From assembly GCF_013113735.1 (NCBI RefSeq), contig NZ_CP053346.1, forward strand, positions 1,936,001 to 2,000,000: 64,000 nt of DNA, written 5' to 3'. The DNA is from Sphingomonas sp. AP4-R1. Its GTDB lineage: Bacteria > Pseudomonadota > Alphaproteobacteria > Sphingomonadales > Sphingomonadaceae. Below, piece by piece: positions 17,592 through 25,441 of this stretch. A model generated the notes under the pieces. It was not told where the DNA came from, did not search any database, and saw only the letters and a list, made by a program, of their open reading frames with translations. The position numbers and the translations under genes are program-made. Each line of letters starts with the position of its first letter. Position 1 is the first letter of the stretch.

Positions 17592-17667
17592 AGGAGTGTA
17601 GCTCAGTTGGTAGAGCATCGGTCTCCAAAACCGAGGGCCGTGGGTTCGAGTCCCCCCACTCCTGCCA
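17592..17667 (+). tRNA. trnW: tRNA-Trp (anticodon CCA)
   Basis: A 76-nt cloverleaf with encoded CCA. The acceptor stem is AGGAGTG/CACTCCT and the D-arm is GCTCAGTTGGTAGAGC. The anticodon stem TCGGT/ACCGA encloses loop CTCCAAA (CCA at 17625-17627). The T-arm contains GGTTCGAGTCC, followed by discriminator G and CCA. In many alphaproteobacteria tRNA-Trp sits directly before secE-nusG; here an S9 peptidase gene on the minus strand lies between them. Confidence 0.97.
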
Positions 17668-17781
17668 TTTTCGCCTGATCTTTCCCCGAAAGGGGGCCCC
17701 GGCGAAATCGTGTTCGAGAATGCGTCCGTGGCGCTGGTGCGGTCTGCGCATGCGCTCTTCCGCGCATGCGCAGACCGACTC

Positions 17782-19752
17782 TCACATCCCGAAGGCCTTG
17801 CGCAGATGCGCGTCGCTCTGTTCCAGCAGTTGCGCGCGGGCGGCGCCGTCCTCCAACTGATGATCCAGTTCGGGGAAGGTGATCAGCACGGGCTTCGCGC
17901 CCGACGCCTCCAGCTTGCCCTTCATCAGCGTCGATTCGCCATAGCCCACATTGCTGTCGAGCGTGCCGTGGACCAGCAATACGGGGACCTTGATCTTCGC
18001 CGCATTCTGCGCGGGTGAGGCCTCCGCCATCACCGGGCCGACATAATCGGCGGTCGCGCGATGATTGGACCAGTTGCGAAACTCTTCGCGCCACACACCG
18101 AAATCAGTGACGGGCGCGATCGCAACGACGGCCTTGTAGAGATCGGGCGCGATCACCGCCGATTGCAGCGCTGCATAGCCGCCATAGGACCAGCCGACGA
18201 TGCCGAGCCGCTTCGGATCGGCGATGCCTTCCGCCACCAGCCAGCGCCCGGAATCCACCACGTCACCGATCGCGATGCGCCAGGATTTGAAGCCATTTTC
18301 CATCTGGAAATCATCGCCGAAGCCCTCGGAGCCACGGAAGTTCGGCTGCAGCACCGCATAGCCCTTCGCCGCGAAATATTGGGGCAGCCAGTCGAAGCCC
18401 CATTCGTCGCGGGCAGCGGGACCGCCATGCGGCATCACGATCGCGGGCAGGCCCTTGCCGCTGCTGCCGGGCGGCAGCGTGAGATAAGCGGGGATCGCGG
18501 TGCCGTCGCTCGCCTTCAGGGTGATCGGGCGCACCGTCGCCAGCGTGCGGCCGGCGAGCTGCGGGCGCACTTCCAGAATGCGCTGGAGCCGCTTGGTGGT
18601 CTTGTCGAACACATAATAGATGCCCGGATCATTGTCGGACGAGGCGATCAGGAGCAATTTGCTCTCATCCTCGCTCGCATCGACGATGTCGACGATCGGA
18701 GCATTCGGTAGCGCCTTGCCGAGCGCGGTTCGGAGCGCCTTCAGCGCCGGATCGAAATAGATGACCTCGCGGCTGTCGGTCGCATAGCTGGCGCCGACGA
18801 TGCGCCGCTTGCGCCCGATCCGCACCAGATCGTCCACGTCCACGTCGGGCCGTGCGAGGACGAGCGTTTCGGTGTTCGATCCGTCGAGCGCGTGGGTGTA
18901 GAGCGCCAGCCGCCCGTTCAGCTTGCGAAAGCCGTAGGCGATATTCTTGTCGGGATCGACGGCGTAGGGATTGAAGCCCTCACGATTGACGGAGTCGTAA
19001 TCGCCGAGCGTCTGCCAGTCGCGCGACCCTTGCGTGCGGTAGCGATAGCCATAGACGCCGGTGCTCTGAAACGTCTGCCCGGCATAGCGGGCGAAGCCGG
19101 CGATGCGGACAGTGCCGAGCCCGTCCGTGATATATTTGATCGCATCGGCGCGGGGTTGCTCGATCGTGGTCGACCGCAGCGTGCGGCTGTCGACGCGATC
19201 GACGCTGAGCCCTTGCTCACGGCTGCCGATATTGGTGCCGCTCTGGTCGGTGCGCTGGTGCTGGCGAGCGAGCAGCACCTGTCCGTCGGTGCCGGGCAGC
19301 CAATCCAGCACGGCGCCCCCATAGAAGGTCGCGCTGCGCTGGTTCACATCCTGCGCGGTCAGCATCTGCTGGTTGCCACCGCCGGCATCCACCGCGATCA
19401 GGCGGGAATAAGAGAGGGGGCGCGAGAGATCCGGCGATTTGACCATGCCCCAGAAGGTGCAGACGAGCCGGTCGTTCGAGATCCAGCTGCATTTCGCCAG
19501 CCTGTCCGGCGCACCCGATACCGCCAGCGCGGGGCGCGGCGTCGCGCCTTCTTCTGTGCCGACGGTGAACAGGGTCGATCCCTGGCCCCTGGTCGGCACG
19601 ATGAAGGCCACCTTGCTGCCGTCGGGCGAGAGCGAGGCCTGCTCCACGCCGGGCCGTGCCCCGAATGCTTCCGCCACCGGATCGGCCGCCTGTGCCGCGC
19701 CGCATCCCACCCCGGCCAGCGCGAACAGCGCCGCCGCCTTCACAAATGTCAT
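17782..19752 (-). CDS. Second exported S9 family peptidase
   Basis: A 656-aa exported peptidase with signal peptide (AAALFALAGVGCGAAQA). The N-terminal part is a divergent propeller (ASLSPDGSKVAFI, CSWISNDRLVCTF). The C-terminal hydrolase domain has HGGPAARDEWGFDW, LQPNFRGSEGFG, nucleophile Ser522 in GWSYGGYAAL, Asp in LLVHGTLDSNVGY, and His in FPELDHQL. This is the acylaminoacyl-peptidase/DPP-like form common in Sphingomonas and Xanthomonas genomes. The ATG at 19752 has GGGGG upstream. It sits antisense between tRNA-Trp and secE, interrupting an otherwise conserved order. Confidence 0.9.
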   Translation of the reverse strand: MTFVKAAALFALAGVGCGAAQAADPVAEAFGARPGVEQASLSPDGSKVAFIVPTRGQGSTLFTVGTEEGATPRPALAVSGAPDRLAKCSWISNDRLVCTFWGMVKSPDLSRPLSYSRLIAVDAGGGNQQMLTAQDVNQRSATFYGGAVLDWLPGTDGQVLLARQHQRTDQSGTNIGSREQGLSVDRVDSRTLRSTTIEQPRADAIKYITDGLGTVRIAGFARYAGQTFQSTGVYGYRYRTQGSRDWQTLGDYDSVNREGFNPYAVDPDKNIAYGFRKLNGRLALYTHALDGSNTETLVLARPDVDVDDLVRIGRKRRIVGASYATDSREVIYFDPALKALRTALGKALPNAPIVDIVDASEDESKLLLIASSDNDPGIYYVFDKTTKRLQRILEVRPQLAGRTLATVRPITLKASDGTAIPAYLTLPPGSSGKGLPAIVMPHGGPAARDEWGFDWLPQYFAAKGYAVLQPNFRGSEGFGDDFQMENGFKSWRIAIGDVVDSGRWLVAEGIADPKRLGIVGWSYGGYAALQSAVIAPDLYKAVVAIAPVTDFGVWREEFRNWSNHRATADYVGPVMAEASPAQNAAKIKVPVLLVHGTLDSNVGYGESTLMKGKLEASGAKPVLITFPELDHQLEDGAARAQLLEQSDAHLRKAFGM

Positions 19753-20027
19753 TCTGCCCCCAAAACCCCATCGGGCGTGGCATCCTCCCGATGCACGGCC
19801 CCGTGACCAGACTAAAGGGGTGGGCCCCCAAGGCAAGTCTCCGCATCGCGTCGCAGCCAGCCTTCCGGTCCGGTCGCGGGGCGGCGCGACGGGTGGCGTC
19901 TTGCGTCCGGGCGCCCAAAGAGGTATCTGGCGCCCCAATCCGAAAGCGTGGATGGGTCCGCACCGGCTCCGATAAGGACCGGGCGACGGTCCCATGCCTC
20001 GTTCAGGAATTAAGGAAGAAGCATTTC

Positions 20028-20228
20028 GTGGCGAAGATCAGTCCCACCGAATTCATGAACCAAGTGAAGGCCGAGACCGCCAAGGTCTATTGGCCCAGCC
20101 GGCGTGAAACGGTGATGACGGCGATCATGGTGGTCGCGCTGACCCTGATCCTCGGGATCTTCTTCTTCGTCGTTGATTGGGGTTTCAGCCGGATCGTCAA
20201 GTTCCTGCTGTCGCTCGTCCAGGGTTGA
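20028..20228 (+). CDS. secE: Preprotein translocase subunit SecE
   Basis: A 66-aa single-span SecE. The amphipathic cytoplasmic part has NQVKAETAKVYWPSRRET, the conserved SecE signature K-V-x-W-P-S-R-x-E-T. The membrane helix is ALTLILGIFFFVVDWGFS. SecE clamps SecY in the SecYEG channel. The GTG at 20028 has AAGGAAGAA 7 nt upstream. nusG follows after 15 bp, the usual gene pair. Confidence 0.96.
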   Translation: MAKISPTEFMNQVKAETAKVYWPSRRETVMTAIMVVALTLILGIFFFVVDWGFSRIVKFLLSLVQG

Positions 20229-20243
20229 GGCACGCCTAGAACA

Positions 20244-20783
20244 ATGTCGCGCTGGTACATCATCCACGCTTATTCGGGCTTCGAGAACAAGGTGCGGGAG
20301 CAGATCCTCACCGATGCGACCCGTCTCGGCCTCGAAACGCTCGTCGAAGCCGTCGAGGTTCCGACCGAGAAGGTCACCGAAGTCCGCCGCGGCAAGAAGG
20401 TGACGTCGGATCGCAAATTCTTCCCGGGCTATGTGCTCGCGAAGCTGGCGATGAACGACGACGTCTATCACCTGGTGAAGAACACGCCGAAGGTGACGGG
20501 CTTCCTCGGCTCCTCGGGCAAGCCGCAGCCGATCTCCGATGCGGAGGCCGCGCGCATCCTGAACACCAAGGAGGAGGCCGCCGCCGCCCCCGCCAAGACC
20601 AAGATCAAGGTCGATTTCGATATCGGCGACTCGGTCAAGGTGCTGGACGGTCCGTTCGCGAGCTTCAACGGCGTGGTCGAGGAACTCGATTTCGACCGCA
20701 GCCGCGTGAAGGTTTCGGTTTCGATCTTCGGTCGCGCCACTCCGGTGGAGCTGGAGTTCGAGCAGGTCGAACGGGTCAAGTAA
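20244..20783 (+). CDS. nusG: Transcription termination/antitermination factor NusG
   Basis: A 179-aa NusG. The NGN domain covers about residues 1-115 (RWYIIHAYSGFENKVREQI, KKVTSDRKFFPGYVLAKL, VYHLVKNTPKVTGFLG). A linker rich in Lys/Ala follows, then a KOW domain (GDSVKVLDGPFASFNGVVEE, VSIFGRATPVELEF). NusG binds RNA polymerase and couples it to Rho or to ribosomal protein S10. It is cotranscribed with secE. Downstream is a repeat element rather than immediate rplK, so read-through or a separate promoter is needed. Confidence 0.98.
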   Translation: MSRWYIIHAYSGFENKVREQILTDATRLGLETLVEAVEVPTEKVTEVRRGKKVTSDRKFFPGYVLAKLAMNDDVYHLVKNTPKVTGFLGSSGKPQPISDAEAARILNTKEEAAAAPAKTKIKVDFDIGDSVKVLDGPFASFNGVVEELDFDRSRVKVSVSIFGRATPVELEFEQVERVK

Positions 20784-20790
20784 GAATTCC

Positions 20791-20873
20791 GGTATTCCCG
20801 CCAACGCGGGAATCCAGAGTCACAGGCGCTGCGCTCGCGGCCCTGGGCTCCTGCTTTTGCAGGAGCGCGTAGC
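20791..20873. repeat. Paired hairpin repeat, family B copy 2
   Basis: The left hairpin ATTCCCGCCAACGCGGGAAT is followed by CCAGAGTCACAGG. The right part reads CCTGGGCTCCTGCTTTTGCAGGAGC. The right hairpin shares the GGCTCCTGC...GCAGGAG module with the copy at 17434-17509. It is inserted between nusG and rplK, genes that are usually close together. Confidence 0.65.
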
Positions 20874-20937
20874 GAGCAAATCCGCGGGAGGCGGGCTTCG
20901 GCCTGCCGCCATCACCGCTAAGCCATAGGAGGTAATC

Positions 20938-21369
20938 ATGGCGAAGAAGATTACTGGTTACATCAAGTTGCAGGTGCCGGCCGGCAAGGCCAATCCGTCG
21001 CCGCCGATCGGCCCCGCGCTCGGTCAGCGCGGCGTCAACATCATGGAATTCTGCAAGGCGTTCAACGCGCAGACGGCTGGTGAAGCCGTGGGCACGCCGC
21101 TGCCGACCGTGATCACCGTCTATGCCGACCGTTCGTTCTCGTTCGAGACGAAGACGCCGCCGGCGACGTATCTGATCAAGCAGGCCGCCGGCCTGAAGTC
21201 GGGCTCGAAGGAGCCGGGCAAGGTGTCCGCGGGCAAGATCAAGCGTTCGCAGCTCTCCGAGATCGCGACCGCGAAGATGAAGGATCTGAACGCCAACGAC
21301 ATCGACGCGGCGACGAAGATCATCGAAGGCTCCGCGCGCGCGATGGGCCTCGAAGTGGTGGAGGGCTGA
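20938..21369 (+). CDS. rplK: 50S ribosomal protein L11
   Basis: A 143-aa L11: [59 protein letters not shown] and [19 protein letters not shown] are all signature blocks. L11 with L10(L12) forms the GTPase-associated stalk base, binding 23S rRNA around 1070. The ATG follows AGGAGGT-like sequence (CATAGGAGGTAATC). rplA begins 3 bp after the stop. Confidence 0.98.
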   Translation: MAKKITGYIKLQVPAGKANPSPPIGPALGQRGVNIMEFCKAFNAQTAGEAVGTPLPTVITVYADRSFSFETKTPPATYLIKQAAGLKSGSKEPGKVSAGKIKRSQLSEIATAKMKDLNANDIDAATKIIEGSARAMGLEVVEG

Positions 21370-21372
21370 TCC

Positions 21373-22071
21373 ATGGCTAAGCTGACGAAGAAGGCCAAGG
21401 CTCTGGCCACCGCGGTCGACCGCGAGAAGCTGTACGGCGTGAACGAGGCGATCGCTCTCGCCCGCACCAACGCCACCGCCAAGTTCGACGAGACGATCGA
21501 AGTCGCGCTGAATCTCGGCGTCGATCCGCGCCACGCCGACCAGATGGTCCGCGGCGTCGTCAATCTGCCGAAGGGCACGGGCAAGGACGTTCGCGTCGCC
21601 GTGTTCGCGCGCGGCGCCAAGGCTGAAGAAGCCACGGCCGCCGGTGCGGAGATCGTCGGTGCGGAAGACCTGCTCGAGATCATCCAGGGCGGCACGGTCG
21701 ATTTCGACCGCTGCATCGCGACCCCGGACATGATGGGCATCGTCGGCCGCCTCGGCAAGGTGCTGGGTCCGAAGGGCCTGATGCCGAACCCGAAGCTCGG
21801 CACCGTGACGATGAACGTCGCGCAGGCCGTGAAGGACGCCAAGAGCGGCCAGGTGGAATATCGCGTCGAGAAGGCCGGTATCATCCACTCGGGCATCGGC
21901 AAGGCGAGCTTCCCGGCCGAGGATCTGCGCGCGAACTTCGACGCGCTGGTCGATGCGGTCGTGAAGGCCAAGCCGTCGGGCGCGAAGGGCAAGTACCTGA
22001 AGAAGGTCGCCATCTCGTCGTCGATGGGCCCGGGCATCAAGGTCGACGTCGCGGAAGTCGCGACCGCCTGA
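21373..22071 (+). CDS. rplA: 50S ribosomal protein L1
   Basis: A 232-aa L1: [33 protein letters not shown], the signature [17 protein letters not shown] and [18 protein letters not shown]1 forms the mobile stalk at the E site and in E. coli represses the L11-L1 mRNA. It is cotranscribed with rplK (3-bp gap). A strong terminator follows at 22096, so rplJ-rplL, 6.1 kb away, are a separate unit. Confidence 0.98.
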   Translation: MAKLTKKAKALATAVDREKLYGVNEAIALARTNATAKFDETIEVALNLGVDPRHADQMVRGVVNLPKGTGKDVRVAVFARGAKAEEATAAGAEIVGAEDLLEIIQGGTVDFDRCIATPDMMGIVGRLGKVLGPKGLMPNPKLGTVTMNVAQAVKDAKSGQVEYRVEKAGIIHSGIGKASFPAEDLRANFDALVDAVVKAKPSGAKGKYLKKVAISSSMGPGIKVDVAEVATA

Positions 22072-22095
22072 GCCACACGGCACAACCGAACAGGA

Positions 22096-22129
22096 AGGGC
22101 CGGGGAGCGATCCCCGGCCCTTTTTGTTT
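22096..22129 (+). terminator. Rho-independent terminator of rplK-rplA
   Basis: Perfect stem AGGGCCGGGGA/TCCCCGGCCCT with a GCGA loop followed by TTTTTGTTT, 25 bp after the rplA stop. Confidence 0.93.
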
Positions 22130-22214
22130 GCGCGGCGTGGGGCGGACCGGGCGCGAAAGGCGGGCGCGGGCGAGAGGCCGTGGCGCCGGATCGCCAGACG
22201 CGCGTTGATAGGGC

Positions 22215-22940
22215 ATGCAGGCGCGCATACGGGACAGGATGATCGCCGGATCGGGCACCGCGCTCGTGCTGGCATCGGCGGCCGGGCTGCTGATGAGCGC
22301 GTTCGACGTGTCGGTCGCGCGGATCGGCGAGACGGCGCTGGCTTTGGTCGATCTGCGGCCGCCCGCACCGCCGCCTCCGCCACCCCCCGAGCCCGTCGTC
22401 CCGCGCGAGCGTGCGAAGGGCGCGCCCTCACCGCCCAATCTGAGGAACAAGGCGACCGAGATCGTCGCCAAGCCGCCGGTCATCCGGTTGCCGCCTCCCG
22501 TGCCCGTGGTGGCGGCACCGGCGCCGAATATCGGCATGGCCGCGCAGTCCGGCGCTTCGGACCGGTCCGGTCCGGGGCAGGGCGCGGGCGGCCGGGGCGA
22601 TGGCGATGGTGGCGGCGGGGATGGCGGCGAGGGGAATGGAACGCCGCCGCGCTGGGTGAAAGGGCGGCTGTCCTTCGCCGATCTGCCGCCCGAATTGCGA
22701 GCGACCGGCTGGAGCGGGACCGTCGGCGTCAGCTATGCCGTGGGCGTGGACGGCCGCGCTTCGGCGTGCCGGATCGATCATTCCAGCGGCAATCCGGTGG
22801 TCGATGCGATCACGTGCCGCCAGATCGAGCAGCGTTTCCGCTTTCGTCCGGCTCTGGATGAGGATGACCGGCCCGTTCGATCGGTGCTGGTCGAAAATCA
22901 CGAATGGATCGTGGAGCGGGAACCTGAGGACCGGCGCTAG
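22215..22940 (+). CDS. TonB family energy-transducing protein
   Basis: A 241-aa TonB-like protein. One N-terminal membrane helix lies at about residues 10-31 (ALVLASAAGLLMSAF). A proline run (PPAPPPPPPPEP) and a flexible Pro/Gly linker span residues about 48-145. The C-terminal TonB fold covers about 150-235 (LPPELRATGWSGTVGVSYAVG, ACRIDHSSGNPVVDAIT, FRFRPALDEDDRPV). TonB proteins pass proton-motive energy from ExbBD to outer-membrane receptors; no exbB or exbD is adjacent. The Gly/Asp-rich linker (about 115-140) replaces part of the usual Pro-Lys repeats. It could serve receptors such as the one at 59129-62128 (inference). Confidence 0.82.
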   Translation: MQARIRDRMIAGSGTALVLASAAGLLMSAFDVSVARIGETALALVDLRPPAPPPPPPPEPVVPRERAKGAPSPPNLRNKATEIVAKPPVIRLPPPVPVVAAPAPNIGMAAQSGASDRSGPGQGAGGRGDGDGGGGDGGEGNGTPPRWVKGRLSFADLPPELRATGWSGTVGVSYAVGVDGRASACRIDHSSGNPVVDAITCRQIEQRFRFRPALDEDDRPVRSVLVENHEWIVEREPEDRR

Positions 22941-22961
22941 GCTGGCCGATCGTGCAAGTTT

Positions 22962-23054
22962 CCGTTCGCACCGAGCCTGTCGAAGCGCCGTTCTTCCTTT
23001 CGATCGCCGGGTGCGAGAAAGGAAGGACGGTGCTTCGACAGGCTCAGCACGAAC
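22962..23054. repeat. Palindromic intergenic repeat, family A copy 3
   Basis: Left arm CCGAGCCTGTCGAAGCGCCG, right arm GGTGCTTCGACAGGCTCAGC. Inner arms TTCTTCCTTTCG/GAAAGGAAGG give a longer stem than in the other copies. It lies between two convergent genes. Confidence 0.87.
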
Positions 23055-23094
23055 GATGAGGGGCGCGGCTGGCTTACGCCAACCGCCTCAGCCC

Positions 23095-23421
23095 TCAGCA
23101 GCCATTCTTGCGGTTCTGGGCAGAGTCATGCTTCTTGTCGAGATGCTTGCCGAGCAGGGCGCCGCCGACGCCACCAGCAACCGTGCCGAGCGTACCGCCG
23201 CCCAGCACGTTGCCGAGCACCGCGCCACCCGCACCACCGGCGATCAGGCCGGTCGTGCCGCTGCTGCGCTTGCAATTCTGGTAATAGCGGCGGTCGCGGC
23301 CACGATAGCGGCGATCATCGCGGTCATAGCGACGGTCCTGTGCCGAGGCCGCGCCGATCGGGCCGACGGCGAACGAGGTCGTGGTGGTGGCCAGCATGGC
23401 CGCGATGAGCAGTATGCGCAT
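23095..23421 (-). CDS. Small glycine-zipper exported/membrane protein
   Basis: A 108-aa protein with a signal peptide (MRILLIAAMLATTTTSFA) and an Arg/Asp/Tyr-rich segment (DRRYDRDDRRYRGRDRRYY). A glycine-zipper region follows (TGLIAGGAGGAVLGNVLGGG and VAGGVGGALLGKHLDKK), as in the glycine-zipper 2TM (SlyB/Rick_17kDa-like) family. Such proteins sit in the outer membrane or periplasm, and some help envelope stability. Two cysteines (one mid-protein, one at the last residue) could form a disulfide. The ATG at 23421 has AAGGAG 7 nt upstream; an ATG at 23427 is too close to it. Confidence 0.78.
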   Translation of the reverse strand: MRILLIAAMLATTTTSFAVGPIGAASAQDRRYDRDDRRYRGRDRRYYQNCKRSSGTTGLIAGGAGGAVLGNVLGGGTLGTVAGGVGGALLGKHLDKKHDSAQNRKNGC

Positions 23422-23491
23422 TTTCATTCTCCTTCTCGCGCACAACGACGGGAAGGCGAGAGGGTTTCCAATAATCGTTACGCTCTCGGCA

Positions 23492-24691
23492 TCAGTTCAC
23501 CGCCAGCACGAGGCTCTTCACCTGCGGATAGACCTGCGTTTCCCACTTGCTGCCGGAAAAGACGCCATAATGGCCGACGCCGGGCTGCAGGTGATGCCGC
23601 TTCAGATGCGGGCGCAGCGACGAGCAGAGATCGTGCGCCGCCGCCGTCTGGCCGACCGCGCAGATATCGTCGCGCTCGCCTTCCACCGTCAGCAACGCCG
23701 TCTTGCGGATCGCCCCCGGCTTCACGCGCGCACCGCGATAATCGAGTTCGCCCTTCGCCAGCAACGCGCGCTGGAACACGCGGTCCACCGTCTCCAGATA
23801 GAATTCGGCGGTGAGGTCCAGCACGGCGAAATATTCGTCGTAGAAATTGCGGATGCGCGATCCGTCCTCGCCGTCCGCCAGCTGCTGGAAGAGCTTGCGA
23901 TGCTGCTCCATGTGGCGGCCCATGTTCATCGCCATGAAGGCGGTGAGCTGCATGAAGCCCGGATAGACCTCGCGGCCCCGCCCCGGATAGCGCAGCGGCA
24001 CGCGCGTGATCAGATTGTCGCGAAACCAGCCCAGCGGCTTGGAGGTGGCCAGTTCGTTGACGGAGGTGGGGGCGATGCGCGTGTCCACCGGGCCGCCCAT
24101 CAGGGTCATCGAGCGCGGCTGGCAGGGATGATCCTGCTCCGCCATCACGGCCACCGCCACCAGGGCCTGCACGCAGGGCTGGCACACCGCGATCAGGTTC
24201 GCGCCCGGCCCGATCGCCTCCAGGAAGCGGATGACGTAATCCACATAATCGTCGAAGCCGAAGGCGCCGGCCGACAGCGGCACGTCGCGCGCATTCTTCC
24301 AGTCCGTGATGTACACGTCATGATCGCGCAGCAAGGTCGCGGCGGTGTCGGCCAGCAGGGTCGCGAAATGGCCCGAGAGCGGCGCCACCACCAGCATCTT
24401 GGGCTTCAGCTCGGAATCCTCGCGGACGAGGTGGAGCAGATCGCCGAAGGGCAGCGACAGCGCCACCTCCTCATGCACGCTCAGCACGCGATTGCCCGAG
24501 GGCACGCTTTCGATGCGGAAGGGCGGGCGGCGGTGCGTGAGCTTCGTTTCCGCCACCATATGCGCGAACGCCATCGCGCTGCGGCCGATGGGCAGCGTGT
24601 TCGCCGCCGTCTCGTTGAGCAGGGCGAACCGCGCGCCCAGCCGGAGCGGGCTCATGAAATCGGTGAAGGTCTGGTAGGCTTGGTACAGCAT
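23492..24691 (-). CDS. phaZ: Intracellular polyhydroxyalkanoate depolymerase
   Basis: A 399-aa alpha/beta hydrolase of the intracellular PHB depolymerase family. Seen: MLYQAYQTFTDFMSPLR (typical N terminus), VHEEVALSLPFGDLLH, MLVVAPLSGHFATLL, DVYITDWKNARDVP, the nucleophile motif VCQPCVQAL with Cys170 replacing the usual Ser, as in Ralstonia PhaZ1, LMGGPVDTRIAPT, and the C-terminal His in VGHYGVFSGSKW. It mobilises storage PHA granules. No phaC, phaB or phasin gene is adjacent. The ATG at 24691 has no strong ribosome site, but upstream in-frame codons look non-coding. It is divergent from the GST gene. Confidence 0.92.
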   Translation of the reverse strand: MLYQAYQTFTDFMSPLRLGARFALLNETAANTLPIGRSAMAFAHMVAETKLTHRRPPFRIESVPSGNRVLSVHEEVALSLPFGDLLHLVREDSELKPKMLVVAPLSGHFATLLADTAATLLRDHDVYITDWKNARDVPLSAGAFGFDDYVDYVIRFLEAIGPGANLIAVCQPCVQALVAVAVMAEQDHPCQPRSMTLMGGPVDTRIAPTSVNELATSKPLGWFRDNLITRVPLRYPGRGREVYPGFMQLTAFMAMNMGRHMEQHRKLFQQLADGEDGSRIRNFYDEYFAVLDLTAEFYLETVDRVFQRALLAKGELDYRGARVKPGAIRKTALLTVEGERDDICAVGQTAAAHDLCSSLRPHLKRHHLQPGVGHYGVFSGSKWETQVYPQVKSLVLAVN

Positions 24692-24790
24692 GATGCAGCC
24701 GTTCCCCCAAACGGTGAGCAAGGGCCTATGCTTTTTTGCTGCACTGCGCCACAAGAACAAGCACCGTGCGGGCACGGGAGAGGGTGGGTC

Positions 24791-25441
24791 ATGAGCGCGA
24801 CGCTGACGATCTCGAGCAAAAATTATTCGTCCTGGTCGCTGCGCGGCTGGCTTCTGTGCAAATTGGCGGGGCTGGAGGTGACCGAGGAGGTCGTTCCGGT
24901 CGATGCCGATTCGCGCGCGGAACTGCTGCTGCTGTCGCCGTCGGTGCGCGTGCCCCGGCTCACGCATGACGGGGTGAGCGTCTGGGATACGCTGGCGATC
25001 GCCGGCTATCTGAACGAGGTGTTCCCGGAGGCCGGCATGTATCCGGCCGATCCCAAGGCGCGCGCGCATTGCCGATCGATCACCGGCGAGATCCATTCGG
25101 GCTTCTTCAATCTGCGCTCGGCTTTGCCGATGAACCTGCATTCGCAGTTCAAGACCTTCAAGATCTTCTCGGGCGCCAAGCCGGATATCGAGCGGATCGA
25201 GGATATCTGGGGCGATTGCCTCGCCCGCTATGGCGGCCCCTTCCTGTTCGGCAAAAAGCCGACGATCGCGGACGCGATGTTCGCGCCCGTCGCCACGCGC
25301 TTCGTCACCTATGACGTGCCGCTGGGCGAGGCGGCGGCGGCCTATCGCGACACGATCATGGGCTGGGAGCCGATGAAGGAGTGGATCGCGGCGGCCAAGG
25401 CGGAGCCGGTCGAGATGCAGGAACTCGAGGTGGAATTCTGA
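24791..25441 (+). CDS. Glutathione S-transferase family protein
   Basis: A 216-aa GST. The N-terminal thioredoxin fold has TLTISSKNYSSWSLRGWLLCK, with a Ser-rich active-site region where GSTs bind glutathione. PSVRVPRLTHDGVSVWDTLAI carries the cis-Pro and the S/D glutathione motif. The C-terminal helical domain includes FLFGKKPTIADAMFAPVATRF. It resembles the maleylacetoacetate/zeta-like bacterial GSTs. The ATG at 24791 follows GAGAGGGTGG. It is the first gene of a compact run: the transporter frame overlaps its end. Confidence 0.88.
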   Translation: MSATLTISSKNYSSWSLRGWLLCKLAGLEVTEEVVPVDADSRAELLLLSPSVRVPRLTHDGVSVWDTLAIAGYLNEVFPEAGMYPADPKARAHCRSITGEIHSGFFNLRSALPMNLHSQFKTFKIFSGAKPDIERIEDIWGDCLARYGGPFLFGKKPTIADAMFAPVATRFVTYDVPLGEAAAAYRDTIMGWEPMKEWIAAAKAEPVEMQELEVEF

